Assembly (NCBI RefSeq): GCF_036898095.1 | Contig: NC_090725.1 | Location: forward strand, 322,425,083-322,489,082 | Length of the DNA stretch: 64,000 nt | Direction: 5' to 3' | Source of the DNA: Palaemon carinicauda | Taxonomy: Eukaryota; Arthropoda; Malacostraca; Decapoda; Palaemonidae | Shown here: positions 51,112 to 62,250 of the stretch, piece after piece | Position numbering within the stretch: position 1 is the stretch's first letter | Layout of the letters: each line of letters opens with the position of its first letter | Position numbers and translations under genes: made by a program | The notes under the pieces: model-generated | What the model was told of the DNA's origin: nothing | What the model saw: only the letters and a program-made list of their open reading frames with translations | The model's database searches: none

Positions 51112-53610
51112 CAGGGGTTCTCAACCTTCTTGGGCCCATGCATCCCTTTCACCATTTGTAATGATGTCATTCCCCCCCCCCCCCAACTTCCCGTCTTTTC
51201 CAAGACTCTCTTCTCAAAAAGTGCACTGTAAATAATATGCAAATATTACTAAAAATCCTTTTTTTTTTTTTTTAAATATATTATACATTTACAGGTTTAC
51301 ATGGATTATCTTTTTAATGGAATATTACAAATTATATGCAAATTGAAAATATCGATGGATATAATAAAACTTGAATAAAAGTAAAATAGTTTTTTTTTTC
51401 AATTTATAAGAACTACTTAGCAGGCCAAACTGAAGCTAATGCAATAAACAAAAAGTTCGATAGGGTAAAAAGATATTATAAACCTGTAATTAATTTTATT
51501 CAGAATATTACAGTTCATCGATTGACGAAACCTATGATTGTTTTTTCTTAGCCAATTCTGGTATACGCGGATGAGTGCTTGAAAGGGCACAACGCAGGTT
51601 ATTTTCTACCTCTAATCTACTGCGCTGCATCGTTTTACTTTGTAACAGAGTTGAAAAGCCTGACTCACAAAGATATGCCGATACAAACGGAAGCAATACA
51701 CGGATAGCAATTCTTCCACTTTTGGGTAGGAGTCGCACATCAGAGGCCAAAATTCTGTTATCGATTTCTCATCGAACGCATCTCTTACACCCGAATCAGT
51801 TTTAACTCCAAAACCTCATCTTGACAATCATCAGGCACTTTTTCAACTGACAGTTTTGAATGTATTTCTGACTAAATCCAACTCATCATCACCAAGTTCG
51901 GGAAAATATCGTCTGAATTAATTTTCCAGTGCTGTCAAATGCTGCCAAGTTTCATTTTTTTTGCAAATTGTGGAAGCACCTTGTCTTCACCACAAACAGC
52001 AAGAATAGATGACAGTTTCCCAAACATTACTACATTATCTGCATTTACCCTTCTCTTCCAATTTTCAAGCTTGCTCATAAAAGCTTTCAAGGCATCTACG
52101 AGTTTAATAATGCTTGTATTCCTTCCTTGCATCTGAATATTCAGTTTATTCAGTTGCTCAAATATATCAACCAAACAGGCAAGATGCATGATCCATCCCT
52201 CATCACTCAGCCAGGTAGAAAATTCTGTTTTACCTTGCACTTCAAAAAACAATTTGATCTCATCTCTAAGCTCAAATACTCGCTCCGTTACATTTTCTCT
52301 TGACAGCCAACAAACATTTGTGTGAAAAAGAAGCAAATGATGGGTTGCATCCATATCAGTACATAACTGCTTGAAAAGTCGTGAGTTGAGTGCCCCTCCT
52401 TTGACGAAATTTACAATTTTAATTGTTTGATCCAAAACCTTCTCTAGCGGAGCAAGAAATGTATTTGAGGCTAGTGCCTGACGATGGATTATACAATAAT
52501 CGCTTTTTCACACATACTTGGAATCCTGATTTTGTCCCTAACATAGCTGGTGCTCCATCTGTACAACACCCACTGATATTATCCCACGAAAGATTTTCTG
52601 ATTCAAAAAAGATGAAACCTTCTCCAAAATATCAGAGGCCTTGGTAGTTAGTTCAAGAGGGGAACAAAAGAGAAACTCCTCCTTAAATGAATCTGAGTGA
52701 ACATACCTTGCAAACACCACCAACTGGGAACATGATGCCACATCAGTTGATTCATCAAGTTGATTGAAAATAAGCCAAATTCTGAAGACTTGATCTCCTG
52801 CACAACTTGATCCATGATGTCAGTGGCCATATCACTTATCCTCTTTTAAAAAGTACTGTTTGCTAATGGAACCTTTGCAATTTTTTTTCTTCATTTCATT
52901 TCCCAACACAATTTCCACCATTTTGAGAGTGCAAGGCTTATTAAATTTTCCCCAATTACATGTTTTTTTCTGCTTTGCTATTTAAAGTGCTACGGCATAG
53001 GAAGCTTCAGTAACTTTGTGGTTTTTCTCTTTAAATTCTTCTGTTGAAACCAGCCTCATCTTTATGAGAGCATTCCCATGGCGTTCAGAAAAGTTTTTTT
53101 TTTCTTGTCTCTGTGATGAGGATGAACATTTTACAAATGCTGTCTCATCTTTGCTGGTTTCATAGAATCGTTTGTCAAAGCTTTACTACAAATAACACAT
53201 TGGGGCCTTTCTTCTCCATTGATGATGATGGATGTGAATCCATATTCAATATATGAATGATCGTACTTTCTTGAAGATACAATCCTGGAAATCAGGTTCA
53301 CTCAGACACTTATTGAGGACAATTCAAGACTGAAATTGGTATTAGCTTCTCAGCTATTTATAGTTCAGGAGTTCCCAACCTTGGGCCTGCTAAGTAATTT
53401 TCTTGGGGCCTACTTAATTCCCCAGCCATTTGTCTCTTCCTCAGTACCTTTTCCAATCCTAGGATATAATCCCAGCCCAATTGACAGGCCAGATATGCCA
53501 AAGCCTATAATTGCTCTCCTCACCCATGAACTTACTTCGGTCACAATTCACCCCTTAAAAACCCAGAATTCATCCCTGGGGGTGAATTTCACCCCCATTG
53601 AGAACTTCTG
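51112..53610 (-). mobile_element. hAT transposon hAT2 (ZBED5/SCAND3-like), decayed, 2,499 bp
   Basis: TIRs CAGGGGTTCTCAA (left) and CAGAAGTTCTCAA (right, inverted), 11 of 13 matching. 8-bp duplication CTCTAAGG. Minus-strand transposase remnants throughout. Inserted in the ORF1 of B2. Confidence 0.93.
51532..53260 (-). pseudogene. hAT2 transposase relict (ZBED5/FAM200-type)
   Basis: On the minus strand, the N-terminal half (53260-52440) retains ATDIMDQVVQEIKSSEFGLF-like and ASCSQLVVFARYVHSD segments. The middle (52435-51935, 166 codons open) reads GGALNSRLFKQLCTDMDATH, FHTNVCWLSRENVTERVFEL and LVDIFEQLNKLNIQMQGRN, diagnostic of the ZBED5/SCAND3-like hAT group. The C-terminus (51750-51532) has SAYLCESGFSTLLQSKT and VENNLRCALSS, with a CESGFS in place of the usual CERxFS. 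Several frameshifts; non-functional. Confidence 0.88.
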
Positions 53611-53618
53611 CTCTAAGG
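53611..53618. repeat. hAT2 target-site duplication, right
   Basis: CTCTAAGG, identical to 51104-51111. Confidence 0.92.
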
Positions 53619-54345
53619 ACTCCTCTTCCGCCACCCGAACCTCCTCCGAAGCTCCCACTCGATCGGTCTCTCGTGAGAGACTGCCAAGTGGTAGCGCAGG
53701 CCCTAGTGGTGTTTCCCGACCTCTGGGTTGCCTCCCTTAGCGTGGCAGCTCCCTCTTCTCCTCCGGGGGAGGATATTTTGCATTTTTATGAATACATATG
53801 ACCAAACTGTGTCTAATGATGATTTGTTCCAGCTTTGGGCTTCCTTGGGGCTTAAGGGCTCGCCCTCCAAGGAAGCCCTGTTTGACCTGATCCAGTTGGG
53901 GGCTTCGGTCAAACAGTCGCCGGTAATACCGGAGGTATTCCTTTCGGATATTGTCGACACTGTCTTGGCAGAGCCTTCCGACGGGTCTGGTCAAACCCTT
54001 GATGCTGCGCCTGTTGCGGACGTTGCTGAAGGCTCTCCGCCCCCCTCCGAACATGCTTCGAGGGGGGAGGGGAGTCACACGGTCTCTCCTACGGGCGGGT
54101 CTCCCCCTCGGGGGAGCGCGCTGACAGAGACTCCTCTTCGTAGGACTGATGACCCGGACGCCCTTCCTCGAGGTCGTATTCGCCGTAAGGCCCGCCGGCC
54201 TCTCCGCAGCAGAGGACTTCCTTCCCCCTATAAGGGAGTTAGGAGGCGCCTCTTTGGTTCATCCTCTCCTGATCCTCCCCCTGAGGAGGAGGCCCCCCCC
54301 CCCCCCCCCCCGTCAGAAGCAGACCGTCACAGTAGCGCCCCTTGA
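53619..54345 (+). pseudogene. B2 ORF1 (gag-like) main part
   Basis: After 40 codons continuing the N-terminus (Ser/Arg-rich: SSSATRTSSEAPTRS) the frame meets TAG at 53738-53740. From about 53800 another frame is open to 54345 and contains the best-preserved ORF1 domain in the window: NDDLFQLWASLGLKGSPSKE, then LFDLIQLGASVKQSPVIPEV and a Pro/Ser/Arg-rich tail (RRKARRPLRSRGLPSPYKG) also seen in B1 (8150-8225). A C-run at 54296-54310 follows. Probably a capsid-like helical domain followed by a basic linker; this is inferred from position only. Confidence 0.6.
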
Positions 54346-54690
54346 CCTCTCCGCAGATCGTTCGCGATCTCCTATGCCTGCCAGACCTTCCGACCTGCCT
54401 TCTCCGTTCCTGGCTGCAGATGCGCTTTGGGCGCCTTCGTACCCTGTTATCCAACAGGCACCGATCCCTTCGGGGAAAAGTGACTCTACTCACAGTGTGG
54501 GAAAGTCCCTTGCGCGTCAGGGTTCCCCTGCGCGCCCACCTGCGCGTTCGCGTGCAGTAGCGCACAAGCGCTCTTCAGAGTTACAGTCTTCGGACTTAAT
54601 TCGCCAGCGCGCTCCTGCTCGGCAGCGATCACCTGCTCGCCAGCGCTCTCCTTCTCGCAGGTCTCCTGTTGTAGTGGTTTGCGGACTGTG
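54346..54690 (+). pseudogene. B2 ORF1 distal part before the unknown insert
   Basis: Aligns with B0 near 6640-6798 and 14765 onward (GCGCCTTCGTACC, AGTCCCTTGCGCGTCAGGG, CCTGCGCGCCCACC), then short CGCCAGCGMTCNCCT units. The uninterrupted order here is the empty-site reference for the B1 insertion in B0. Confidence 0.65.
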
Positions 54691-55865
54691 GCCAAAGGTA
54701 GCACCCAAACTGCCTAGTATCCGAATGCCGACCACAACCCGACGTTCACTACACAACAAACATACAACGGTGGAATACCCAAAAACCTAAGTAACAGTTC
54801 AAAGCACTGGGCACCACCCCTTGATTTATAATGGGCAAGGGGACCCAGCTAGATCCTGACTTAAACCTTTGCTTCTCCAGCTTGCTGATCATAAGTATAA
54901 GAACATTAGGTGAAAGGGATTATTATAAGTTATTTGAAAGATTAAAAAAACAGTGGCTGAGTAGGGGAACTCAGTGGTTTAAGGAACTGGAATGAGATGC
55001 TGTTTTATAAAAAACAAGAAAAAAAAAATATTTATTTAACCAAAACTGTTAGGATTACAATTACATTGACCCATCAATCCAAATAGAAAATTAAAGGCAA
55101 AATTAGCATCCCTTTACATCAAGCTTCAGCCACAGGATAACCAGATAAACAAATTTTGAAAAAGAATAAAAAAATTATTCACATACAGGTACTGGTCACT
55201 CACGTTTACTAAGCCATCTCAAACCAACAACCCATGAGAAATATATAAATCTGTGAGACTACTGAACTACAATACTTTCCCCTGAATCACTACTGTCCTT
55301 TCAATATCCAGTTCACCACTAAACTGCAAAGTCACTTAAAATTTTTCCATATTCCGAACAGTTCAGCCGCATACGCTGCTGTGCAGGTCTCTGCGGGCCC
55401 ACCATTACAATGTCTCGAAAAGTTTGTCAACAGTACATTTGAAATCTCTCAATCTTGGAAGGTGTTTTGAATAAGTCTGAATTCATACTAAACTCAAAAG
55501 TCACTCTCTTCCTAACATCGGAATTCACTTCTTGGTCCTCTGACCAGATATGCCATTTCAATAGCTCCTGTTAACTATTTAATGTTCATGACACTCTCAT
55601 ATAGCAACACAGTAGCTTACTTCTAGTTACAAGGTATGGATATAGAACAGCATCACAGGCTAGTACAGACTGATAACAGAAATATTCTAAATTCGCTCTC
55701 CCTTACACTCCCTACTGAGTGTAGGGGCTGCTGTCAATACCTGGAAAGGAACAATAACAAATTAAGACATTTGGAAAAAGGGGGGCTTGAGGAATACAAA
55801 AGAAAAAAATCAAATCAAATATGTTTCATACATACAAACCTCTAAAGTTTTCTCAGTCACAAACC
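54690..55865. mobile_element. Unidentified 1.2-kb insert in B2
   Basis: AT-rich block with no similarity to the other elements in the window, flanked by B2 minisatellite DNA on both sides. The ends look like a degenerate inverted repeat: GTGGTTTGCGGACTG inside the left edge and, inverted, AGGGTTTGTGACTG at the right edge, with TA outside both. No transposase; longest ORF 69 codons (55636-55845), unrecognised. Possibly a non-autonomous DNA transposon, but boundaries and class are unproven. Confidence 0.4.
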
Positions 55866-56461
55866 CTTATATATTGCATCGTCAGCGTTCTCCTACGCGT
55901 CAACGATCGCCATTGATCAGCCACGTGTGTCAGTTCCCCTGAACACCATCAGTAGCGATCTAGCGCTCGCCTGCTGTGGACCACGATCTCCGGTAGCTGA
56001 GTTTTGCCGTAGATCTTTCTCCTGCTCGCCAGCGCTCACCTTTACTTCTGTCCTTCTGCGCCAGCTTTCTTCAATCGCCAGCGCACATCTGCGCGCCCTT
56101 CTTTGCCACGCGCCAACGGTTTTCTGACCGTCTAGGATCGCCTGATTAACAGCTTGCTTCAGCGCTCACCTTCCTGATGCACCTGCGCGCCTTCTGTTAG
56201 TGCGATGCGCGCTAACCATCACTAGTCTCTCTCACATTGGCAATCGCCTACGCGCCCGCGCGATTCTTCACCTGCGCGCTAGCGTTTTGTTAACGCGCCA
56301 CCGCTCGCCAACGCGCCGTCGCTTGCCGACGCGCCTTCACTCTCCTGCGGGCTGTCGCTCGCCAGAACACGCCATCGCTCGTCAACGCGCCATCGCCCGC
56401 CTACGCGTCATCGGTCTCCCGATCGCCTGCGCTCACCCGCGTTCGCCCGTGCGCGAACCAA

Positions 56462-57125
56462 CGGCATTCCGTCGCGCGGACGGACGGCGTTCCGTCGCGC
56501 GGACGGACGGCGTTCCGTCGCGCGGACGGACGGCGTTCCGTCGCGCGGACGGACGGCGTTCCGTCGCGCGGACGGACGGCGTTCCGTCGCGCGGACGGAC
56601 GGCGTTCCGTCGCGCGGACGGACGGCGTTCCGTCGCGCGGGACGGACGGCGTTCCGTCGCGCGGACGGACGGCCTTCCGTCGCGCGGACGGACGGCCTTC
56701 CGTCGCGCGGACCGACGGCCTTCCGTCGCGCGGACCGACGGCCTTCCGTCGCGCGGACCGACGGCCTTCCGTCGCGCGGACCGACGGCGTTCCGTCGCGC
56801 GGACCGACGGCGTTCCGTCGCGCGGACCGACGGCGTTCCGTCGCGCGGACCGACGGCGTTCCGTCGCGCGGACCGACGGCGTTCCGTCGCGCGGACCGAC
56901 GGCGTTCCGTCGCGCGGACCGACGGCGTTCCGTCGCGCGGACCGACGGCCTTCCGTCGCGCGGACCGACGGCCTTCCGTCGCGCGGACCGACGGCCTTCC
57001 GTCGCGCGGACCGACGGCGTTCCGTCGCGCGGACCGACGGCGTTCCGTCGCGCGGACCGACGGCGTTCCGTCGCGCGGACCGACGGCGTTCCGTCGCGCG
57101 GACCGACGGCGTTCCGTCGCGCGAA
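56462..57125. repeat. 23-bp minisatellite, about 29 units
   Basis: Unit GCGTTCCGTCGCGCGGAC plus SGACG, 23 bp. One unit near 56640 has an extra G. Variants come in blocks: GGACGGCGTT (first), GGACGGCCTT, CGACGGCCTT, CGACGGCGTT, CGACGGCCTT again, CGACGGCGTT (last). Because 23 is not divisible by three, translation passes through all three frames every 69 bp. All are stop-free, giving a 23-residue period on the plus strand (367 codons open, 56200-57303) and an open minus strand (257 codons). It occupies the same ORF1 position as the 24-bp repeat of B1. Confidence 0.95.
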
Positions 57126-57899
57126 CGTCGGCTTAATTCTTGCAGTATCCATTGCTCGCCTATGGGTTATAGCTCGCCGACCACCAGCTCTCGCCCTTCC
57201 TACCACGCTCGCCCTCCTTCTGCGCTCCTTCGCTCACCTTCGTTTGCGTTCCTGCGTGCCCGCGCATGGGCGCTTTTACGTTCACCCACGCGCAGATCAT
57301 TGATTTACCATCGCGCGAGCGCCAGGGCGATTGCGACCGCGATTCCCATTGGGGTTTCGCAGCCTGGCCAGCCTGGCGAGTCTTCTTGAGTGTATTTCCA
57401 GAACACGGCCTCACCCCGTAAACGCAGAGCATGGCACATGCAAGAATAAGAAGAATCTTCAGGGAGGTCTGAGCAACATTCTTCTTTCCAGAACCTGGGT
57501 TGGCCCTTCCCCGTCATTCCCTGGAAGGGTTTTTGGCGGGGGGCTTTCCGTTCAAGATTTCTCCATCGGCCAAGGGGTGACTGGTTTACCCCTTCCTCTT
57601 CTCCATCTCGTGAAAGGGGCTTACCAGGTCCTTTCCCTCCTCTGTTGCGATCCGAGGTTTTGTTCAAGGAAGCTACAGGAAGGTCATGGGTACTTTCCTC
57701 CTCTCGGGCTCAAGCACCTTGGCGTTTCGTCGTCAAGTATCGAACTTGCGGGCAAGCTCGATGTTGTACCATCTGGACGTAATGACCGAGGGCTTCCTTT
57801 CGGGTGTCTCATCCGTGGATGTCGACAATCTCAGACACCCTTCCATCCTTGAGAAGAGTTTGTTTGTGCCCAAGGACAGAGACATAGACAGCGGCTGTG

Positions 57900-58896
57900 C
57901 AGAGGAAGTCGACTTCCGTTTTCACTCCTCCAAGGCGCTTTCTTCCAGACCCTGCAGGGCTCCAACGCCTCTTTTTTTCAGCCACGTCGGCCTAAGTTAT
58001 CGGACCGGCTACGACAACTGAGACAAGGTGTCCAATAGCAGTTCCCTCCTGTCAGGAACAGGTGGCACGGGAGGCTCTCCCGGGGGGGCATAGTCCTAGA
58101 GGGAGCGGCAGAGTTCACGAACTCTAGGATTGGCACCCCCCCCCTTGCAGGTTTCATGCTGGGAGGATGCCTAAGGTTACTCATCCGGATGACAGCTTCC
58201 CGATGCCCATTCCAGCACGATCTCTGTGATCAGCCAAGGATATCGCGCCTGCCGTCTCTGTCAGCGAATTCAGTGTCTCTGAACCTCTATGCCATAGGGT
58301 CGGCAAGAGTTTGCCCGTTTGGGCAAAATGATCCATGCCTCAGGAGAAGGTCCTCCATAGGATCGTCGACGGCTTCACCCCCCGGCTTCTTCAGTCGATC
58401 CTTTCTTATAAGGAAGTTTCTGAGACGGGAGTTCCGTAGTCGACCTCTCAGCCCTGATCAAGTTTGTCGAACAAACTTCGTCCAGCGTGGAACAGCAGAA
58501 TCGATCAGACTGGTAACGAGGCGACAGGACTTCTTAGGCCCTGGATCGGAAAGACGGGTACTTTCAGTTTCCATTCCATCCATTTTCCAGGAAGCTCGTG
58601 GAATTCAGCCTAGACTATAGGTATTCCTGCTTAAGATGCAGTGTGGCGATCCCGCCATGGCATCGCAGGTTTTCTTCCCCAGAGAACTCTCCCTGCTTTC
58701 CTCATGGCCGCTCAGGTGCAAGCTTCCGCCTCCTTCGCCTTTTGGAGGTCTGGTCAATTCCGGTAGGCTCGGTTCGACCTTCTTCAGCGCCGAGACAAGC
58801 TTCCGGATGCTTACCATGAGGGGGGGTTCATGGTATTTTGCTAGGAGCCTTCTCTTCTTCTGCCTCAACATCTGGAGTATCTAGCCATGATATTGA
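57900..58896 (+). pseudogene. B2 reverse transcriptase relict
   Basis: Aligns with B1 10800-11765. CTGATCAAGTTTGTCGAACA (LIKFVEQ) at 58455, GGATCGGAAAGACGGGTACT (DRKDGYF) at 58543, and CAACATCTGGAGTATCTAGC (QHLEYLA) at 58866 mark RT order. No intact YxDD. It ends at the 5S-like insert. Confidence 0.7.
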
Positions 58897-59015
58897 GTCA
58901 ACGGCCTTACCACGTTGGAAACCCCGCTTCTCATCCGTCCAGCGAGGTTAAGCAACGTCGGTTCTGGTCGGTACTTGGATGGGTGACCGCCTGGGGATGC
59001 CAGATTCTGTTGCCA
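58897..59015 (+). rRNA. 5S rRNA-like sequence inside DIRS B2 (full length, likely pseudogene)
   Basis: About 119 nt, starting GTCAACGGCCTTACCACG and ending GATGCCAGATTCTGTTG. Internal promoter-like blocks are conserved: GGTTAAGCAACGTCGG followed by TTCTGGTCGG and TACTTGGATGGGTGACCGCC (C box). Its ends are where a mature 5S RNA would begin and end, and the terminal GTCAAC and GTTGCC can partly pair as stem I. It sits at the same site as the shortened B1 copy, in the same orientation as the element, and is absent from B0. No T-run terminator follows, so I read it as a captured 5S sequence rather than a working gene. Confidence 0.85.
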
Positions 59016-59689
59016 CCTCCTCCGAGCCTTCCCTTCAGTTGACTGTGGCAAGGCTGAGGAGAATCGCATTACCTGTTCTCAGTCAAGCAGAGCTTTCAGC
59101 CCTACCTTGGAACGTTTCCTAGTTCTCTTTTCCTCATTGACCCGTCTAAAGTTCCGAACGGTCGCCTCAGGATAAGTTCCCTGTGGGGCGGCCCAAGTTC
59201 CGGTGGTTTCAAAGCACCCGATTATCCGGACTTTCTGGCCCCTATGGGACCAGCGGAACGATTAGACCTGCAATGGGTGTTGACCTATGGAACCGCTTGA
59301 TGGGAGTGGATATTCTCGTCCTTTCCCCACATTTTTGTTGCGGTTCTCGGACTCGTCAAAGAAAAGGGGGGGGGGGCATGTTCCAGTCCAGGCCTATGGT
59401 CAGGACCTGAAGGGTACCTCTCCATCATTCAGGCAGACTTAGGGGCCGTAGTCTGGCCCCTCTACAGATCCTACAGCTCCTGCCGAGTCGCTCCGTGCGC
59501 GTCGACTTCATGGTTCTGGCATGTTCTATCCAGCAGGGGACGCATTTTCACACCTTCGCATCTTGCATTAGTGATACCGAGATGATTTGAGATACTCTCA
59601 ATACCACCATCGGCTCTCTCATTCCGGGCAGAGGAATGTTCTCTCCGACTATCCGAGCAGACCCTCGTAGAGAGAATGTACCTGGGGGA

Positions 59690-61060
59690 CCTGTTCGCGA
59701 CAGCTTGGAACCTCAAGCTTCCGCTGTTCTTCCCCCCAGTCTCAGACCCCGAGACTCTGGCAAGATGCATTCCGGTGATGGTGGGACAACATCGATGCCT
59801 GCGTCTTCCCTCCTTTATTGTCTGTTGAGAATGGGTCTCAACAAGACCAGGTTGTCTCAACCTTTCAATGGCCCTGGGAGCTCCACTGGGACTATGCGCG
59901 GAACGGTTTCCGGACCCTCTGCTTCCCCTGACGGAACTCCCGGGAGAGCTTCTCCCACGGCACAGGCTACTCAAACAACCACACTGCAACATCTTTTACG
60001 AGCCGGGGCGTCGATTCGGCTTCTTGCCTGGAGAGACTACGCCTCCTCCTCAAGAAGAGACAACCCGCTACAGTCGCGGGACGGAGGTCGCGTCATCTGC
60101 GATACTCATCCGCAGGGGTCTTCCAGGCGAAGTGAAGAGTCTTCGGTGGTTGGTGTCGTGGGAGATATACCTCCTCCCTTGAGGCCTCTTCTCCAGCAAT
60201 AACGATCTTATTGACTTTCGGCGGGAGGAAACTCCTTTCCGCTTTCGGCAATGAAGCCTGTCGCTCGGCCTTTCCCTGACCTTCAGGCTTAAAGGAATAA
60301 CTTTTTCCTTCCCGCTGGACCTTTCCTCGCTCATGCAAAGCTGCGAACGTCCCTGCCCTAGTCGGAGTGAGACCTCTAACTTGGAGCATGGCTCGGACTT
60401 TTTAGTCCCTTAAGAGATCTTCTCAAGACCCTTTACGTCAGGCCTCTGATCGTATTCCGTCTTGGGGCTCCTGCTCACTCTGGCCGCGGCCAGTGTGTGA
60501 GCAATCTTCTTGGTCTCGTACGACTCCGCCCTTTCTAAGGAATGGGGGGAAGGCAACATTCAGGTTTGCTCCTGAGTTGTTGGCTAGACTCAGAATCTTG
60601 GGGGTCCCGGCCCTTCGGTCCAATTCCTTCAAGATTTTGAGTCACCATTCTGTATCTGATGTCCCAAAACCTTCTCCTTCTTGCCATTTAAGGAATCGAG
60701 AGGTTAGCTTTGGGAACAGCTGCAGTTTGTCCTCAGTTGCAGCCGGTTTGGGAGCACAAGAAGGACACGGGGGAGAATCACCAGTATACCTCTTCAGCTC
60801 GGACTCAAGGACATTCATCTCGACCTGACTCCAGACCCTCCCCCGTCACGTCGCCCTACAGCACGATGTCGGATACATCGCAACGTCCCTCGCCTTCGAG
60901 TAATACTACTCTGTGACGCAGGTGCTACAAGCTGGAGTCTGGAAGCGTCTAATGACCTTCGCCGCCCGCTTTCTGCAGGGCGTGACCCACAGGAGTTTCG
61001 ATACGTTTTCTATCGCTCTGTGGTGGCTACACAACAGCTGGTCTAACCTCAGGCTCCTTT
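59690..61060 (+). pseudogene. B2 post-RNase-H and tyrosine recombinase relict
   Basis: GGGGACCTGTTCGCGACAGC (DLFATA) at 59686, CCAGTCTCAGACCCCGAGAC (PVSDPE) at 59737, then decayed YR: GGCCGCGGCCAGTGTGTGAG in the AKRVSE position (60483), CACGTCGCCCTACAGCACG in the HEVR position (60847), GCTGGAGTCTGGAAGCG (AGVWK) at 60930. Numerous frameshifts. Confidence 0.65.
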
Positions 61061-61529
61061 TTGGACAGGTAGCAGAAGGTTGAGGGCATTGTTATCAGGT
61101 TTTAGTCTGCATGAACGAAAGAAGTATGTCTGGCCCTTACTTCTTTCTTCATCATCCCCTCTACTGGGAAGCAGAATCCTGGTCTCTGCATAGCTGACCT
61201 CGAACCTCTGCAGGTAAACCATACTTCCTTGTGTTCCGAGTATTGAGTCAATACTGTCGCGTCCCCCATACCCTGACGAGGTGGTATTGGGAACGTCCTA
61301 ACCCGGAGTTCCTTCTGGAACTCCAGGTCAACTGCCTAGGACGGGTCACACTTCTTCCTTCACACACAAGCTTATGTAGGCCACACGGTTCCTTGCGGAG
61401 CAAGGAGCTTGTGAGGTGCAGGGACTCCTTTTCTCGAGTGCGACTCACCCGGATTCTGAGTCCCCTGGTAAAGCCAAAGCCAGTATGGCTGGGGACTTTC
61501 CACCCTATCTAAGGGGTAAGTCACCCTAT

Positions 61530-61877
61530 GTAAATAGCGTGGTTTGTATTTCGGTTACGGAACAAATGACAAATTCGGAGATAATTTGTATTCTTCCTAA
61601 CCATACAAACCTTAGCTATTTACACATATTTGCCCGCCAGCCCTGTCCCCCAAGACAAGTCCTACCTCTAAGTGAAAGTGAGCTTCACCGGTGTGTGAGT
61701 GGGGGGAGGGGTAGCTAGCTACCACTCCCCTACCCCCCCGCTAACTAGCGCGGGGGTAATACACCCTCGTTAAATTCTAATGGCTCGCCATTTCAGCTAC
61801 GCTAAAAGGTAAACCCAATGTAAATAGCTAAGGTTTTTATGGTTAGGAAAAATACAAATTATCTCCGAATTTGTCAT
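61530..61877 (+). repeat. B2 internal complementary region and right inverted terminal repeat
   Basis: 61548-61620 carries CGGTTACGGAACAAATGAC (junction complement). 61660-61877 is the right inverted repeat ending CGAATTTGTCAT. Confidence 0.85.
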
Positions 61878-62214
61878 ACTTTTATGGTTGTTTGTGGAGA
61901 TTGGACGACAGTCTTCCACAATCATTGATTTTAGTCAGGTGGTCAGTTTGTTCCTTAAGAGCGCCCGCAACAAGGGTATTGGAGGAGGTCCTGTCACATA
62001 GAGGTATTTACACCGGTTTGACAGCTCCTAGAGGTCTTCAGCCCCCTGGGTGGATCGCTGGATCTCATAAGGAAAGCGGACATAATGAGGCAGGAATTCA
62101 TTGAAGTCAGCTTCCTTATCAGGTACGAACCCTTAAGCTTGTTTATTAACTCTCAGGTAAATTCCAACAATGTTGGCTGTCTCTGACCCTCCACCAAGGG
62201 TGTCAATGAGCTAG

Positions 62215-62250
<36 letters not shown>

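Larger units (their letters stand above)
33315..61877 (+). mobile_element. DIRS family B copy B2 (interrupted by A2, hAT2 and an unknown insert)
   Basis: Starts GTTCCGTAACCGAAATAC and ends CGAATTTGTCAT, like B1. Blocks: 33315-33571 (left inverted repeat), 50816-51111 and 53619 to about 54690 (gag-like ORF1), about 55865-61877 (minisatellite, RT relict with 5S insert, YR relict, complementary region, right inverted repeat). Continuity across A2 cannot be confirmed because B1 diverges at that point, so the left inverted repeat could in principle come from another B copy. Confidence 0.75.

Noticed and set aside
56433..57206. Minus-strand 257-codon frame over the 23-bp array
   Set aside because: Same cause: a repeat without stop words. 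No start context or domain.
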